In this document: positions 1 through 8,099 of the stretch, piece by piece
Layout of the letters: each line of letters starts with the position of its first letter
Position numbering within the stretch: position 1 is the stretch's first letter
Assembly (NCBI RefSeq): GCF_005930475.1
Contig: NZ_SJEW01000026.1
Span: forward strand, 1 to 61,892
Length of the DNA: 61,892 nucleotides
DNA from: Modestobacter altitudinis
GTDB lineage: Bacteria; Actinomycetota; Actinomycetes; Mycobacteriales; Geodermatophilaceae
Reading direction: 5' to 3'
Notes under the pieces: generated by a model
What the model saw: the letters and a program-made list of their open reading frames with translations, nothing else
Databases searched by the model: none
What the model was told of the DNA's origin: nothing
Made by a program: the position numbers and the translations under genes

Positions 1-579
1 GGGGAGCAGTGGGCGGCTGGCGGGGGCGAGCAGGACGTCGGCCAGCGGGCGGAGCTCCACCGCGATCTGCCCGGCAACCTCGCGGTGCAGCTCGAGTGAC
101 TGGCCGATCGGGTCGCGGATGTCGTCGGCCGGTCCGCCGGCGCGGCGGGCACGCGCCGCGTCCAGCCGAGCAGCCAGCTCCTGGGTGCGCTCGGTGAGCG
201 GCAGCAGGTCGAGCCCGGTGCGGTCGATCAAGGGCAGCAGTGTTGCCGCCTCTGCGAGCGTGAAGACCCGCCGCATCGCCCGCGGGTCCCGCCGCAGCAC
301 CTCACGCCGCTGCTCCCGGGTCATCGTGAGCACCAGGTCGATGTCTGCCGTCTCGCCGGCCTGCAGCTGACGGGCGACCGCGCCGTCCGGCTCGCCGCCG
401 AGCTCTCGCAGCGCCTGTGCGGCGCGCTCGTCCATCGGGCCGACGGCCGCCGCCGTCCCCGCACTCTCGACCCGCACGCCACGGGCACTGCCGAGCTCCC
501 GCTCGACCCACGACCGGAACAGTCGTTCGGCCAGCGGTGACCGGCACAGGTTGCCCGTGCAGACGAACAGCAGACGCAT
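1..579 (-). CDS. Low-molecular-weight protein tyrosine phosphatase, C-terminus beyond window
   Basis: The N-terminus reads MRLLFVCTGNLCRSPLAER, which contains the phosphatase loop C-x5-R-S (Cys7, Arg13, Ser14). A later DP motif (around IRDPIGQ) would supply the general-acid Asp. The frame stays open for 193 codons to the window edge, so the stop is not seen. The visible part already exceeds the usual 140-180 aa, so there is a C-terminal extension. In other bacteria these enzymes (Wzb, Etp, PtpA) dephosphorylate tyrosine kinases that control polysaccharide export. The CpsD-like protein at 10392-11735 is the obvious partner by context, although that protein looks kinase-dead. The ATG at 579 was chosen because the catalytic loop starts directly after it. 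Confidence 0.9.
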   Translation of the reverse strand, partial: MRLLFVCTGNLCRSPLAERLFRSWVERELGSARGVRVESAGTAAAVGPMDERAAQALRELGGEPDGAVARQLQAGETADIDLVLTMTREQRREVLRRDPRAMRRVFTLAEAATLLPLIDRTGLDLLPLTERTQELAARLDAARARRAGGPADDIRDPIGQSLELHREVAGQIAVELRPLADVLLAPASRPLLP

Positions 580-838
580 CCGTCCATCGTGCGAGCGACT
601 CCCGACTGCGGACCCGGTCTGCCGGACGCGGCGACCCATCGGGGTGAGCCAGTGGCTGTGAGTCGGGCCACACCGAGATGGTCAGCCAGCATGCGCCGAA
701 TCAGTCATGACACGTCCGGCGGATGGTGTTCTCACCCTGCCGTGTCGCCCGAACGGGTGGGGCTCCGGCTGAAGCGTTGTGGACAGCGCATCCGTGCAGG
801 CAGCGTCCGGCGACATCCGGGCGAACAGGGGTGGATGC

Positions 839-1063
839 GTGGCGTGGTGGGGCTGGCTGCTGGTGGGCTGGGTGGTGCTCGCGGTGCCGCTCACCTTCTG
901 GCTGGGCGCGGCCGCCATCAGGGTCAAACGCCGCGAACGGGAGCTGCCCGTCCTCGACCTGCCGGACGAGCGTGAGCAGGAGTCCACGGTCGTGCGACCG
1001 CGGTCCCGTCGGCGAGCGGGTCACCAGCCGGCAGTGACGCACCGGGCAGAGCCTCGCGACTGA
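839..1063 (+). CDS. Small WW-type single-span membrane protein (copy 1)
   Basis: The GTG start at 839 follows a purine-rich AGGGGTGG and gives a 74-aa protein beginning MAWWGWLLVGW. One membrane span (about residues 4-26) is followed by a basic VKRRERELP segment and a hydrophilic tail. The same N-terminal pattern, M-x-W-W, then a span, then an RRER-like basic motif, recurs at 20462, 20709 and 22179, which argues that this is a real gene. Function is unknown. It sits between the divergent phosphatase gene and the GMC oxidoreductase gene. Confidence 0.7.
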   Translation: MAWWGWLLVGWVVLAVPLTFWLGAAAIRVKRRERELPVLDLPDEREQESTVVRPRSRRRAGHQPAVTHRAEPRD

Positions 1064-1187
1064 CCGTCTGCTTCGTCACGCTGTGACACCGCGGTCTCAC
1101 GGGTAGTCTCCGGATCAGGGGCGCCCCGTCGTTGCGGCTCGTCGTCGCCCTGCCCATATGGTGCCGTGACGTCCCGAGGGGCTGCCC

Positions 1188-2849
1188 GTGCTGGTGACCT
1201 CGGCTCCCTCCTCGGCCACGGCCGACGTGTGCGTGGTCGGCGCCGGACCCGTGGGGCTCGCCCTCGCCCTCGAGGCCGCGGACTCAGGACTGCATGTCCT
1301 GCTCGTCGAGGCCGGCGGCGCGGACAGCGCTGTCGCGCCGACCGACTCGGCCACCGCCGTCGTGCTGGACGCCGACCGGCACGCACCGCTGAGCGAGACG
1401 ACCCGGCGCGGCATCGGCGGCACGTCCTGGCTCTGGGGCGGCCGGTGCGTGCCGTTCGAGCCCCTCGACCTCGCGGCCCGTGACCACGTGGCCGGCTCGG
1501 GCTGGCCGATCTCCAGCTCAGACGTCACGCCCGCGCAGGACCGGGCCGCCGCGTACCTGGACTGCGGGCCGGCCGACTTCCACGTCCCCGTCCTGCCCGG
1601 TTGGGACGACACCGTCGTCCGCACCTCCCAGCAGGAACGCTGGTCGCGGCGTCCGCACCTGGGGCGCCAGCTGGGCGCCCGCGTGCTGGCGCACCCGGCC
1701 ATCTCGGTGCTCACCGACGCCGTCGCCACCGACATCCGGTTCGACGCCACCGGGACGACGGTGAGTGGTCTGGTGGTGCGGCACCGCAACCGGGACGTCC
1801 TCCTCGGTGCCGGCCGTTACGTACTCGCCTGCGGCGGGCTCGCCACCACCCGACTGCTGCTGAGCGTGCAGCGCGCGCGGCCGGAGTCGTTCGGTGGCAT
1901 CGGGGGTCCGCTGGGCCGCCGCTACATGGGCCACATCACCGGCAGCATCGCCGCGCTCCAGCTGTCCCGGCCGGCCGACGTCCGCGACTGGGATTTCCGG
2001 CGCGATGTCGACGGCACCTACGTCCGCCGCCGCTTCTCGTTCTCCGAGGCCGCGCAGCGCGGGCAGCGCCTGCTCAACACCTCCTTCTACCTGGGCAACC
2101 TCGCCTTCCACGACGCCCGGCACGGCAGCGGTGCCCTGTCGCTGCTCGCCCTGGCCCTCGCGTCGCCCCCGCTCGGGCGGCGGCTGGCCGGAGCGGAGAC
2201 GCGGCGCCGGAACACCGGTGCACGGCTGGACGTCGCGGCGCACCTGCGGAACATCGGGCGCCGGCCGTGGCGGGTGGTGGCCGACCTGGCCGGCGTCGTC
2301 CGGCGCAGGTACCTCTCCTCGCCCCGCTTCGGGGTCTTCGTGCTCCGCACGGACACCGGGCTGTACGCGCTGCGCTACCACGCCGAGCAGGCGCCCGACC
2401 CGCGCAGCCGCGTCTCGCTGCGCGGCGACACCGGGCCGGACGGTCTGCCCACTCTGGACATCGACTTCCGCTACACCGACCAGGACGTCGACTCGGTGCT
2501 CCGGGCGCACGAGCTGCTCGACGAGCAGCTGCGGGCCAGCGGCCTCGGCCGCCTCGTGTACCTGACCCCGGACGGCCGCCGTCGCGACGCCGTCATCGCC
2601 CAGGCGACCGACGGGTACCACCAGATCGGCACCACCCCGATGAGTGCGGACCCCGCCGCCGGTGTGGTCGACCCCGACTGCCGGGTGCACGGGCTGGCCA
2701 ACCTCTACGTCGCCGGGAGCAGCGTCTTCCCGACCTCCGGTGAGGCCAACCCGACGTTCATGGCGGTGACCCTCGCCGTCCGGCTCGCCCAGCACCTGGC
2801 CGCGCTCGCGCAGTCCCGGCGTCCCGTCGGCACGCCGTCGGGCCGGTAA
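1188..2849 (+). CDS. GMC-family FAD-dependent oxidoreductase
   Basis: This 553-aa protein has an N-terminal Rossmann FAD motif (VVGAGPVGLALALEA, about residues 16-30), the GGTSWLWGG segment typical of GMC proteins, and a C-terminal block with YHQIGTTPMS followed by a conserved Asn in EANPTFMAVTLAVRLA. These match the GMC C-terminal domain, where His and Asn act on an alcohol substrate. Such enzymes oxidise alcohol or sugar hydroxyls using FAD. The substrate cannot be read from sequence. Its position directly ahead of a secreted GH16 gene suggests a sugar-related substrate, but there is no signal peptide. The GTG start at 1188 is preceded by GAGGG at a good distance; another GTG lies two codons downstream. 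Confidence 0.88.
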   Translation: MLVTSAPSSATADVCVVGAGPVGLALALEAADSGLHVLLVEAGGADSAVAPTDSATAVVLDADRHAPLSETTRRGIGGTSWLWGGRCVPFEPLDLAARDHVAGSGWPISSSDVTPAQDRAAAYLDCGPADFHVPVLPGWDDTVVRTSQQERWSRRPHLGRQLGARVLAHPAISVLTDAVATDIRFDATGTTVSGLVVRHRNRDVLLGAGRYVLACGGLATTRLLLSVQRARPESFGGIGGPLGRRYMGHITGSIAALQLSRPADVRDWDFRRDVDGTYVRRRFSFSEAAQRGQRLLNTSFYLGNLAFHDARHGSGALSLLALALASPPLGRRLAGAETRRRNTGARLDVAAHLRNIGRRPWRVVADLAGVVRRRYLSSPRFGVFVLRTDTGLYALRYHAEQAPDPRSRVSLRGDTGPDGLPTLDIDFRYTDQDVDSVLRAHELLDEQLRASGLGRLVYLTPDGRRRDAVIAQATDGYHQIGTTPMSADPAAGVVDPDCRVHGLANLYVAGSSVFPTSGEANPTFMAVTLAVRLAQHLAALAQSRRPVGTPSGR

Positions 2850-2936
2850 GGGCCGCGGTCCGGTCGCTGCTGCAGGTGCCCGCATGCGTCACCCGGGGTG
2901 GGTGGGGTGTCCGTGGCGTTGATGCCTTTCGTAACG

Positions 2937-2965
2937 TTTTGAGGTTGACTGTTCACGGTTAGTGT
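2937..2965 (+). promoter_or_regulatory. Candidate promoter for the GH16-lectin gene
   Basis: A clearly lower-GC patch lies in the gap before the gene at 3117. TTTTGA (2937-2942) and TAGTGT (2960-2965) are separated by 17 nt and resemble weak -35 and -10 elements. The assignment rests on spacing and local base composition only. Confidence 0.3.
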
Positions 2966-3116
2966 CTGCCCAACGGTCGGGTGGCGGCCTCCTGGGCCGT
3001 CCGCCGGCGTCGACCACGCCCATCCCGTCGCGCGCGTGCGCCGACGGGGAGCTCCCTGCCTCCGCTCGCTGACGAGTCCACGCCCTCCCGCACGAACAGT
3101 CCACGGAAGGACACCC

Positions 3117-4460
3117 ATGCCCCTCGCCAAGGCTGCCGTAGCAGTCGCCGCGCTGTTCGCGGCGGCGCTCGCTCCTCTCGCAGCCCCGTCCCCGCCCGCG
3201 GCGCAGGCCGTGGACCCCGGTGCGATCCTCTTCCAGGACGACTTCACCGGCACGGCTGGTTCCCTGCCGGACCGGACGAAGTGGGAGGACTACTCCACCG
3301 CCACCTACAACCCGTCGGCCGCCTTCGGCGAGATCAAGTCCGGGGACAACGAGACCCTCGACGGGCAGGGCAACCTCGTCGTCCCGGCGACGCCCACGGC
3401 CGGCTCCGCCATCCGCACGGGCGGCAAGTTCGGCTTCGTCTACGGCACCATGACCGCCTGGATCAAGGTGCCGGCCCAGGCGGGCTACTGGCCCGCCTTC
3501 TGGACGCTGAACAGCAACCCCAACGGCGTCGAGGTCTTCCCCATCGGGGAGGCGGACACCATGGAGAGCTACACGACCTGGAACAAGGTCTACCACGCCG
3601 TGGGTCACACCTGGACAGCGCACGGCACGCGGGGCTCAGGCTCACCGGACAACTACTGCCCCAACGCCCAGGACGCCGACCTCTCCGGGCGGTTCAACAA
3701 GTACTCGGCGACGATCGAGCCCGGGAAGATCACTTACTACCTCAACGACGTCCAGTGCGCAGAGGCGTACGTCAAGGACCCGGCGAAGCCGTGGGGGTTC
3801 GGCCCTGACATCACCCGCCCGAACTGGCTGATCCTGGACCTCGCTGTCGGCGGTGCCGATGGGCAGCAGACGCCGGCCAGCCAGCCGGCGCAGATGCTCG
3901 TGGACCGGGTCGAGGTCCGGGCACTGCCTGGCGCTGCGGCTCCGGTGACGCCGGCTCCGGTGACGCCGGCTCCGGTGACGCCGGCTCCAGTCTCTCCCGC
4001 ACCCGTCGTCCGGGCACCCATCGTCTCCGGTGGCGTGTACGAGCTGGCCAACGCCTGTGGCGGGAAGGTGGTCGAGGTGCCGGCCGCGTCCGTCACCGTC
4101 AACAAGACGCGGGTCAGGACCGGCACGGACACCAACGCCAGGAACCAGCGGTGGCGGGTCGTCGCTCTGCCCGGTGGCTTCTACAAGCTGGTCAACGTCG
4201 CGTCGGGTAAGGTGCTCCGCCTGCAGGCGACCTCGAGGACCATCGGTGTGAAGTTCGTCCAGTCCTCCGACACCAAGGGGACGAACGCGCAGTTCAGGTT
4301 GAGCAACCGGGGGGCCGGCACCTACCAGCTGCTGGTGCGGACGAGCGGCAGAGCGGTGCAGGTCACGGCGAACAGCACCGCCGTAGGTGCCACGATCGCC
4401 CAGGCAGTGCCCAAGTCCACCGCGTGCGGTCAGCGTTGGAAGCTGACGAAGGTCGGCTAG
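3117..4460 (+). CDS. Secreted GH16 beta-glucanase-like protein with C-terminal ricin-type lectin domain
   Basis: The 447-aa protein starts at ATG 3117, six nt after GGAAGG. It begins with a Sec signal peptide (hydrophobic to about residue 32, cleavage probably after AQA). A GH16 domain follows to about residue 270, with the catalytic signature E-A-D-T-M-E at Glu145, Asp147 and Glu150. The usual form is E-I-D-x-x-E, so the second position is Ala. A Pro-Ala-Pro-Val-Thr repeat linker (about 275-302) joins a C-terminal beta-trefoil ricin-like lectin domain with a QRW motif in NQRWRVV and again near the end in GQRWKLT. GH16 enzymes cut beta-1,3/1,4-glucans or galactans. In an exopolysaccharide cluster this one probably trims or remodels the polymer. 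Confidence 0.88.
   Translation: MPLAKAAVAVAALFAAALAPLAAPSPPAAQAVDPGAILFQDDFTGTAGSLPDRTKWEDYSTATYNPSAAFGEIKSGDNETLDGQGNLVVPATPTAGSAIRTGGKFGFVYGTMTAWIKVPAQAGYWPAFWTLNSNPNGVEVFPIGEADTMESYTTWNKVYHAVGHTWTAHGTRGSGSPDNYCPNAQDADLSGRFNKYSATIEPGKITYYLNDVQCAEAYVKDPAKPWGFGPDITRPNWLILDLAVGGADGQQTPASQPAQMLVDRVEVRALPGAAAPVTPAPVTPAPVTPAPVSPAPVVRAPIVSGGVYELANACGGKVVEVPAASVTVNKTRVRTGTDTNARNQRWRVVALPGGFYKLVNVASGKVLRLQATSRTIGVKFVQSSDTKGTNAQFRLSNRGAGTYQLLVRTSGRAVQVTANSTAVGATIAQAVPKSTACGQRWKLTKVG
3938..3988 (+). repeat. Tandem 15-bp repeat encoding a PAPVT linker
   Basis: Three perfect copies of GGCTCCGGTGACGCC (3938-3952, 3953-3967, 3968-3982) are followed by a partial copy. They encode the repeated Pro-Ala-Pro-Val-Thr hinge between the catalytic and lectin domains of the GH16 protein. 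Copy number may vary between strains. Confidence 0.9.
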
Positions 4461-4697
4461 ACCGCGCGCCACCTGCATCCGGACAGCTGCCCCGCAGATC
4501 GGCCTCAGGCCTGATCGGCGGAGCAGCGTCGCGTCCTGCGGACGTCCCCGGCGGTGACCCTCGCCGTCCGGCTGCCCACCACCTCGCAGCTCAGGTGCGA
4601 CCACCACCGCAGCCGGTACCTCAGCGGAGCCGGTAGCGTCGGCGGCTCATGCAGGTGGGTGGGCTCCTTCCGCCACTCGAGCCGAGAGGCAGACCCG

Positions 4698-5816
4698 ATG
4701 CCGACTGACCCCGCGCGGCCGGTGCGCTGGCTGCTGATGGCCGGTCACGTTCCACCGGACATGCGTGGCGGCGGCATCGTCCGCTACACCGTCGAGCTCG
4801 CCCGGGCGCTGCAGCGCCGGGACGACGTCGAGCTGCACCTGCTCACCGCTCAGGAGGCGGCCGGCCCGCTCGTCGAGCTCACCGGCTCCGAGGAGCGGAT
4901 CGTGCGCCTCCCGGCGCGCGTACCCGAGCAGCTCGTGCCGGCGTTCGAGCGGTCGCTGCTGGGGCGGATGCTGACGACCCGATTCGACGTCGTCCAGGGG
5001 GCCAAGCACCTGCTGCCCCGTTCGGTCGCGGCGCGGACGGTGCTCACGGTGCACGACATGTTGCTCTTCGACCGGCCGGCCGACTTCCCGTTGGCCAAGC
5101 GCACCCTGCTCCGGCGGCCCTACGCCGGCTCGCTGCGGCAGGCCGGCACCCTGTTGTGCGTCAGCGCGGCCACCCGCGCCCGGCTCACCGGGTGGGCGCC
5201 GGAACTGGCACCCCGGACCGCGGTGGTGCCGCTGGCGACCAGCCCGCGGCTGCTGGGCAGCGCGGCGACGCCCGTCGGCGGGCTGGTCGGGAGGACCTTC
5301 GGCCTGGTGGTGGGCGACTCCTCGCCGCGGAAGAACCTCGCCGTCGCGGTGTCGGCCTGGGCGCGGGTGGTCGAGCAGCGCCCGGACGCCGTGCTGGCGC
5401 TGGTCGGGCCGCCGACCTGGGGCGCGGAGGCCTACGGCCCGGACCACGCGGCGCTGGTTGCCTCCGGGCACGTCGTCCAGCTCACCGGGGTCGACGACGG
5501 CACCCTCCGGTGGTGCTACGAGCACGCCGCCGTGGTGCTGGCTCCCAGCCTGGCGGAGGGCTTCGGCCTGCCTGCGGTCGAGGCGCTCGACCTGGGCGCG
5601 CCGCTGGTCACCTCGCTCGACCCGGCGCTGGTAGAGGTCAGCGGTGCGGACGCCGACCACCTCCGCGCCGACGACGTCCCGGCCTGGGCGGACGCCGCCC
5701 TCCGGCACCTGTCCGCACCCCGCCCAACGCGGGACCGGCAGACCCGCACCTGGGACGACGTCGCGGCTGAGACCGTCGCCGCGGTCACCGGCGCCGGGGC
5801 GGTCAGCTCGACCTGA
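4698..5816 (+). CDS. Glycosyltransferase family 4 (GT-B fold)
   Basis: The frame is open further upstream, but the ATG at 4698 follows GAGAGGC and gives a typical N-terminus (VRWLLMAGHVPPDMRGGGIVRYTVELARAL), so 372 aa is preferred. The GT4 features are the Gly-rich acceptor loop (MRGGGIVRY), a VVGDSSPRKNL segment at the start of the second Rossmann domain, and the nucleotide-sugar EX7E-type region (PSLAEGFGLPAVEALDLG). It should be a cytosolic retaining glycosyltransferase adding one sugar to a lipid-linked intermediate. Donor and acceptor are not predictable. Its last 14 nt overlap the convergent GT4 gene. Confidence 0.88.
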   Translation: MPTDPARPVRWLLMAGHVPPDMRGGGIVRYTVELARALQRRDDVELHLLTAQEAAGPLVELTGSEERIVRLPARVPEQLVPAFERSLLGRMLTTRFDVVQGAKHLLPRSVAARTVLTVHDMLLFDRPADFPLAKRTLLRRPYAGSLRQAGTLLCVSAATRARLTGWAPELAPRTAVVPLATSPRLLGSAATPVGGLVGRTFGLVVGDSSPRKNLAVAVSAWARVVEQRPDAVLALVGPPTWGAEAYGPDHAALVASGHVVQLTGVDDGTLRWCYEHAAVVLAPSLAEGFGLPAVEALDLGAPLVTSLDPALVEVSGADADHLRADDVPAWADAALRHLSAPRPTRDRQTRTWDDVAAETVAAVTGAGAVSST

Positions 5817-6924
5817 TCGCCGCGGTGACCACCTCGGCCATCGCACTCCGGAAGCGTGCGCGGGAGAAGGTCTCGGCGTGGGCCCGGATGGCCGTGTCCC
5901 GGTAGCAGGTGCCGTCGAACGCGGCGAGGTGCTGCGCCCAGTCGTCGACCTCGTCGCCGGCCGCCGTCGGCAGCGGCACCAGCTCACCGGTCACCCCGGG
6001 GAGCACCGAGTCCCGGGCGCCGCCCGCGTCGACCGCCAGCACCGGGGCGCCGCAGGCCTGGGCTTCCACCGGTACGATGCCGAAGTCCTCGATGCCGGGC
6101 ATCAGCAGCGCCCGGCAGCGGCGGAACAGGTCCCGCAGTCCGGCGTCGTCCACCCGGCCGACGAACCGGGTGTCGGGTCCGGCCAGCGCCTCGACCTCCG
6201 CGCGCGCCCGACCGTCCCCGGCGACGACCAGCGGGACACGCGCCCGGGCCGCGGCCCGGACGGCCAGGTCCGGTCGCTTGTAGGGAACCAGGCGCCCGGC
6301 GAGCAGGAAGAAGTCCTCGCGTGGCACGTCGGCGTCCGGGGTGTAGTACTCGGTGTCCACCGGCGGGTGCACGACCGTCGCCTCCCGGTCCCACCAGTCG
6401 TTGATCCGCCCAGCGACGGCCCGCGAGTTGGCGACCATCGTGTGCACCCGCGCCGCGGCCGTGAGGTCCACCGGCCGGAAGGCAGTGGAAAAGGCGCCGA
6501 GCGCCGCCGCGCCCAGGCCCTTGCCCATCTCGCCGGCGCGCATCGACGGGTCCCACACCCAGCGGGCCGGCGTGTGCACGTAGGCGACGACCGGTGCCGG
6601 CGTCGCCCGGACCACCTGGGTGGCGAAGGCGTGGTGCGAGGCGATCACGACGTCCGAGGGCGGCAGCGGCAGCCTGCTCATGGCGACGGGCAGCACGGGC
6701 AGCAGGTGCGCGTAGGTGCTGCCGCGCAGCAACCGGCTCAGCCGGGTGGTGTGCAGCCGGGGTCGCAGGTCTGCCGGCAGGACACCGGGCCGGCCGATGG
6801 GCGCGAAGATCGGCGCGGCCGGCCACTCGCGGGCCAGCTGCTCGACGACCGCCTCTGAGCCGGCGTACTCGGTGAAGCGCTCGTGGACCAAGGTCACGCG
6901 GGGGGCCCCGGTCACGTCCGGCAC
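5803..6924 (-). CDS. Glycosyltransferase family 4, WbaZ-like
   Basis: The 373-aa protein begins MPDVTGAPRVTLVHERFTEYAGSE, followed by a segment (YVHTPARWVWDP) seen in WbaZ-like GT4 enzymes, the motif LAGRLVPYKRPDLAVRA, and the donor-binding EX7E-like region (GIEDFGIVPVEAQACGAPVLA). It probably transfers mannose or a related sugar in repeat-unit assembly; the specific sugar is inferred only from family resemblance. It converges on, and overlaps by 14 nt, the GT4 gene at 4698-5816, so the two are transcribed from separate promoters. Confidence 0.88.
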   Translation of the reverse strand: MPDVTGAPRVTLVHERFTEYAGSEAVVEQLAREWPAAPIFAPIGRPGVLPADLRPRLHTTRLSRLLRGSTYAHLLPVLPVAMSRLPLPPSDVVIASHHAFATQVVRATPAPVVAYVHTPARWVWDPSMRAGEMGKGLGAAALGAFSTAFRPVDLTAAARVHTMVANSRAVAGRINDWWDREATVVHPPVDTEYYTPDADVPREDFFLLAGRLVPYKRPDLAVRAAARARVPLVVAGDGRARAEVEALAGPDTRFVGRVDDAGLRDLFRRCRALLMPGIEDFGIVPVEAQACGAPVLAVDAGGARDSVLPGVTGELVPLPTAAGDEVDDWAQHLAAFDGTCYRDTAIRAHAETFSRARFRSAMAEVVTAAIRSS

Positions 6925-7128
6925 CGGGCTCGACGGGCACTCGCTGAGGTCTGCACGCGATCATGATGCCGTCCGTCCCGGGCCGGCGGGTCCGCCACCC
7001 GCCTGCCGGTCGGTCGTCGGCCCGGTCCCGTCACCAGGTCACCGGCTAGGGTCTTGCTGCTCCGAGCGCCCGCCAGGGCGTCGAGCTGCCCCGCCCGCGG
7101 CCTCGCGACCGCACGTCCGGAGGTTCCC

Positions 7129-8079
7129 GTGCCCGACTCGACGCCCGGCATGCCCGAGTCCGCCGCCGATCCGCGGCAGCCGACCAGCAGGCCCACCGCC
7201 CGCCCCGCCGTGATCCTCGCCTCGGCCGGCCGGCCGGAGCTGCTCGGGGAGGTGGTCGCCGACCTGAGCCGTCAGACGCGTCAGGACTTCACCCTCGTCG
7301 TCTCCGTGCCCGACGAGGCCAGCCTGCCCGCCGCACCGCTCCCCAGCGGGACCGTCGTGGTGCACGATCGGGGTCTGGCGGCCCAGCGCAACGCGGGGCT
7401 GGACGCCGTCCCGGACGCGACCCACGTCTTCTGCTTCGACGACGACGCGGTGGTGCGGGAGGACTTCGTCGAGAACGGGGTGGCGTTCTTCGACCAGCAC
7501 CCGGACGTCGTCGCCCTCACCGGGCGGGTCCTGCTCGACGGGGCGGCCGCGGAGGCGGTGTCGCGGGAGGAGGCCGAGCAGTTCCTGGCTGCCTCCCTGT
7601 CCGAGCCGTTGCTGCACCGCTGGCAGCCGAGTCGCGAGCTCTACGGCTGCAACTTCGGGTTCCGCCCCGATGCCCTCGACGGCCAGCGGTTCGACGGCCG
7701 GCTGCCGCTGTACTCCTGGCTGGAGGACCACGACTTCGCCCGCCGGGCGATGCGGCACGGCTCTCTCGCCAAGGTGGAGGACTGCGTGGTGGTGCACCGC
7801 GGCGTCAAGTCCGGTGGCCGGATGGCGCACGAGCGGCTCGGCTACTCGCAGGTGATGAACCCGGCCTACCTGCACCACGTCGGGAGCTTCCCGCTCTGGC
7901 TGGCCCTCCGCGAGACGGTGCCGAGGTTGGGCAAGAACGCCGTGCGCTCCCTCGCCGGGTCGGAGTCGGACTGGCGACGTGAGCGCCTGCGCGGCAACCT
8001 GCGGGCGGCCGGCGACATCGCCCGCCGGCGGTTCACCCCCGAACGGATCCTCGAACTCCCGGTGGCCCGGAACTCCTGA
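7129..8079 (+). CDS. Glycosyltransferase family 2
   Basis: The open frame begins earlier, but GTG at 7129 lies five nt after GGAGG and is the likely start, giving 316 aa. The GT-A fold is visible: VILASAGRPELLGEVVADLSRQ, then the DXD-type FDDDAVV and later WLEDHDFARRAMRHG, which corresponds to the catalytic-base E/D-D-x-D region. No membrane span is evident. It is probably a cytosolic inverting glycosyltransferase of the polysaccharide pathway, and it converges on the GH16 gene 20 nt downstream. Confidence 0.87.
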   Translation: MPDSTPGMPESAADPRQPTSRPTARPAVILASAGRPELLGEVVADLSRQTRQDFTLVVSVPDEASLPAAPLPSGTVVVHDRGLAAQRNAGLDAVPDATHVFCFDDDAVVREDFVENGVAFFDQHPDVVALTGRVLLDGAAAEAVSREEAEQFLAASLSEPLLHRWQPSRELYGCNFGFRPDALDGQRFDGRLPLYSWLEDHDFARRAMRHGSLAKVEDCVVVHRGVKSGGRMAHERLGYSQVMNPAYLHHVGSFPLWLALRETVPRLGKNAVRSLAGSESDWRRERLRGNLRAAGDIARRRFTPERILELPVARNS

Positions 8080-8099
8080 ACCGGGGCTCGGCCGGTGGG

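Noticed and set aside
1518-2885. A 455-codon open frame antisense to the GMC oxidoreductase gene
   Set aside because: The sequence is low in complexity with no recognisable domain; the sense frame contains all GMC motifs.
4497-4516. Short hairpin after the GH16-lectin gene as a terminator
   Set aside because: The stem is interrupted and the loop too small; a single GGCC pair would occur often by chance in such GC-rich DNA.
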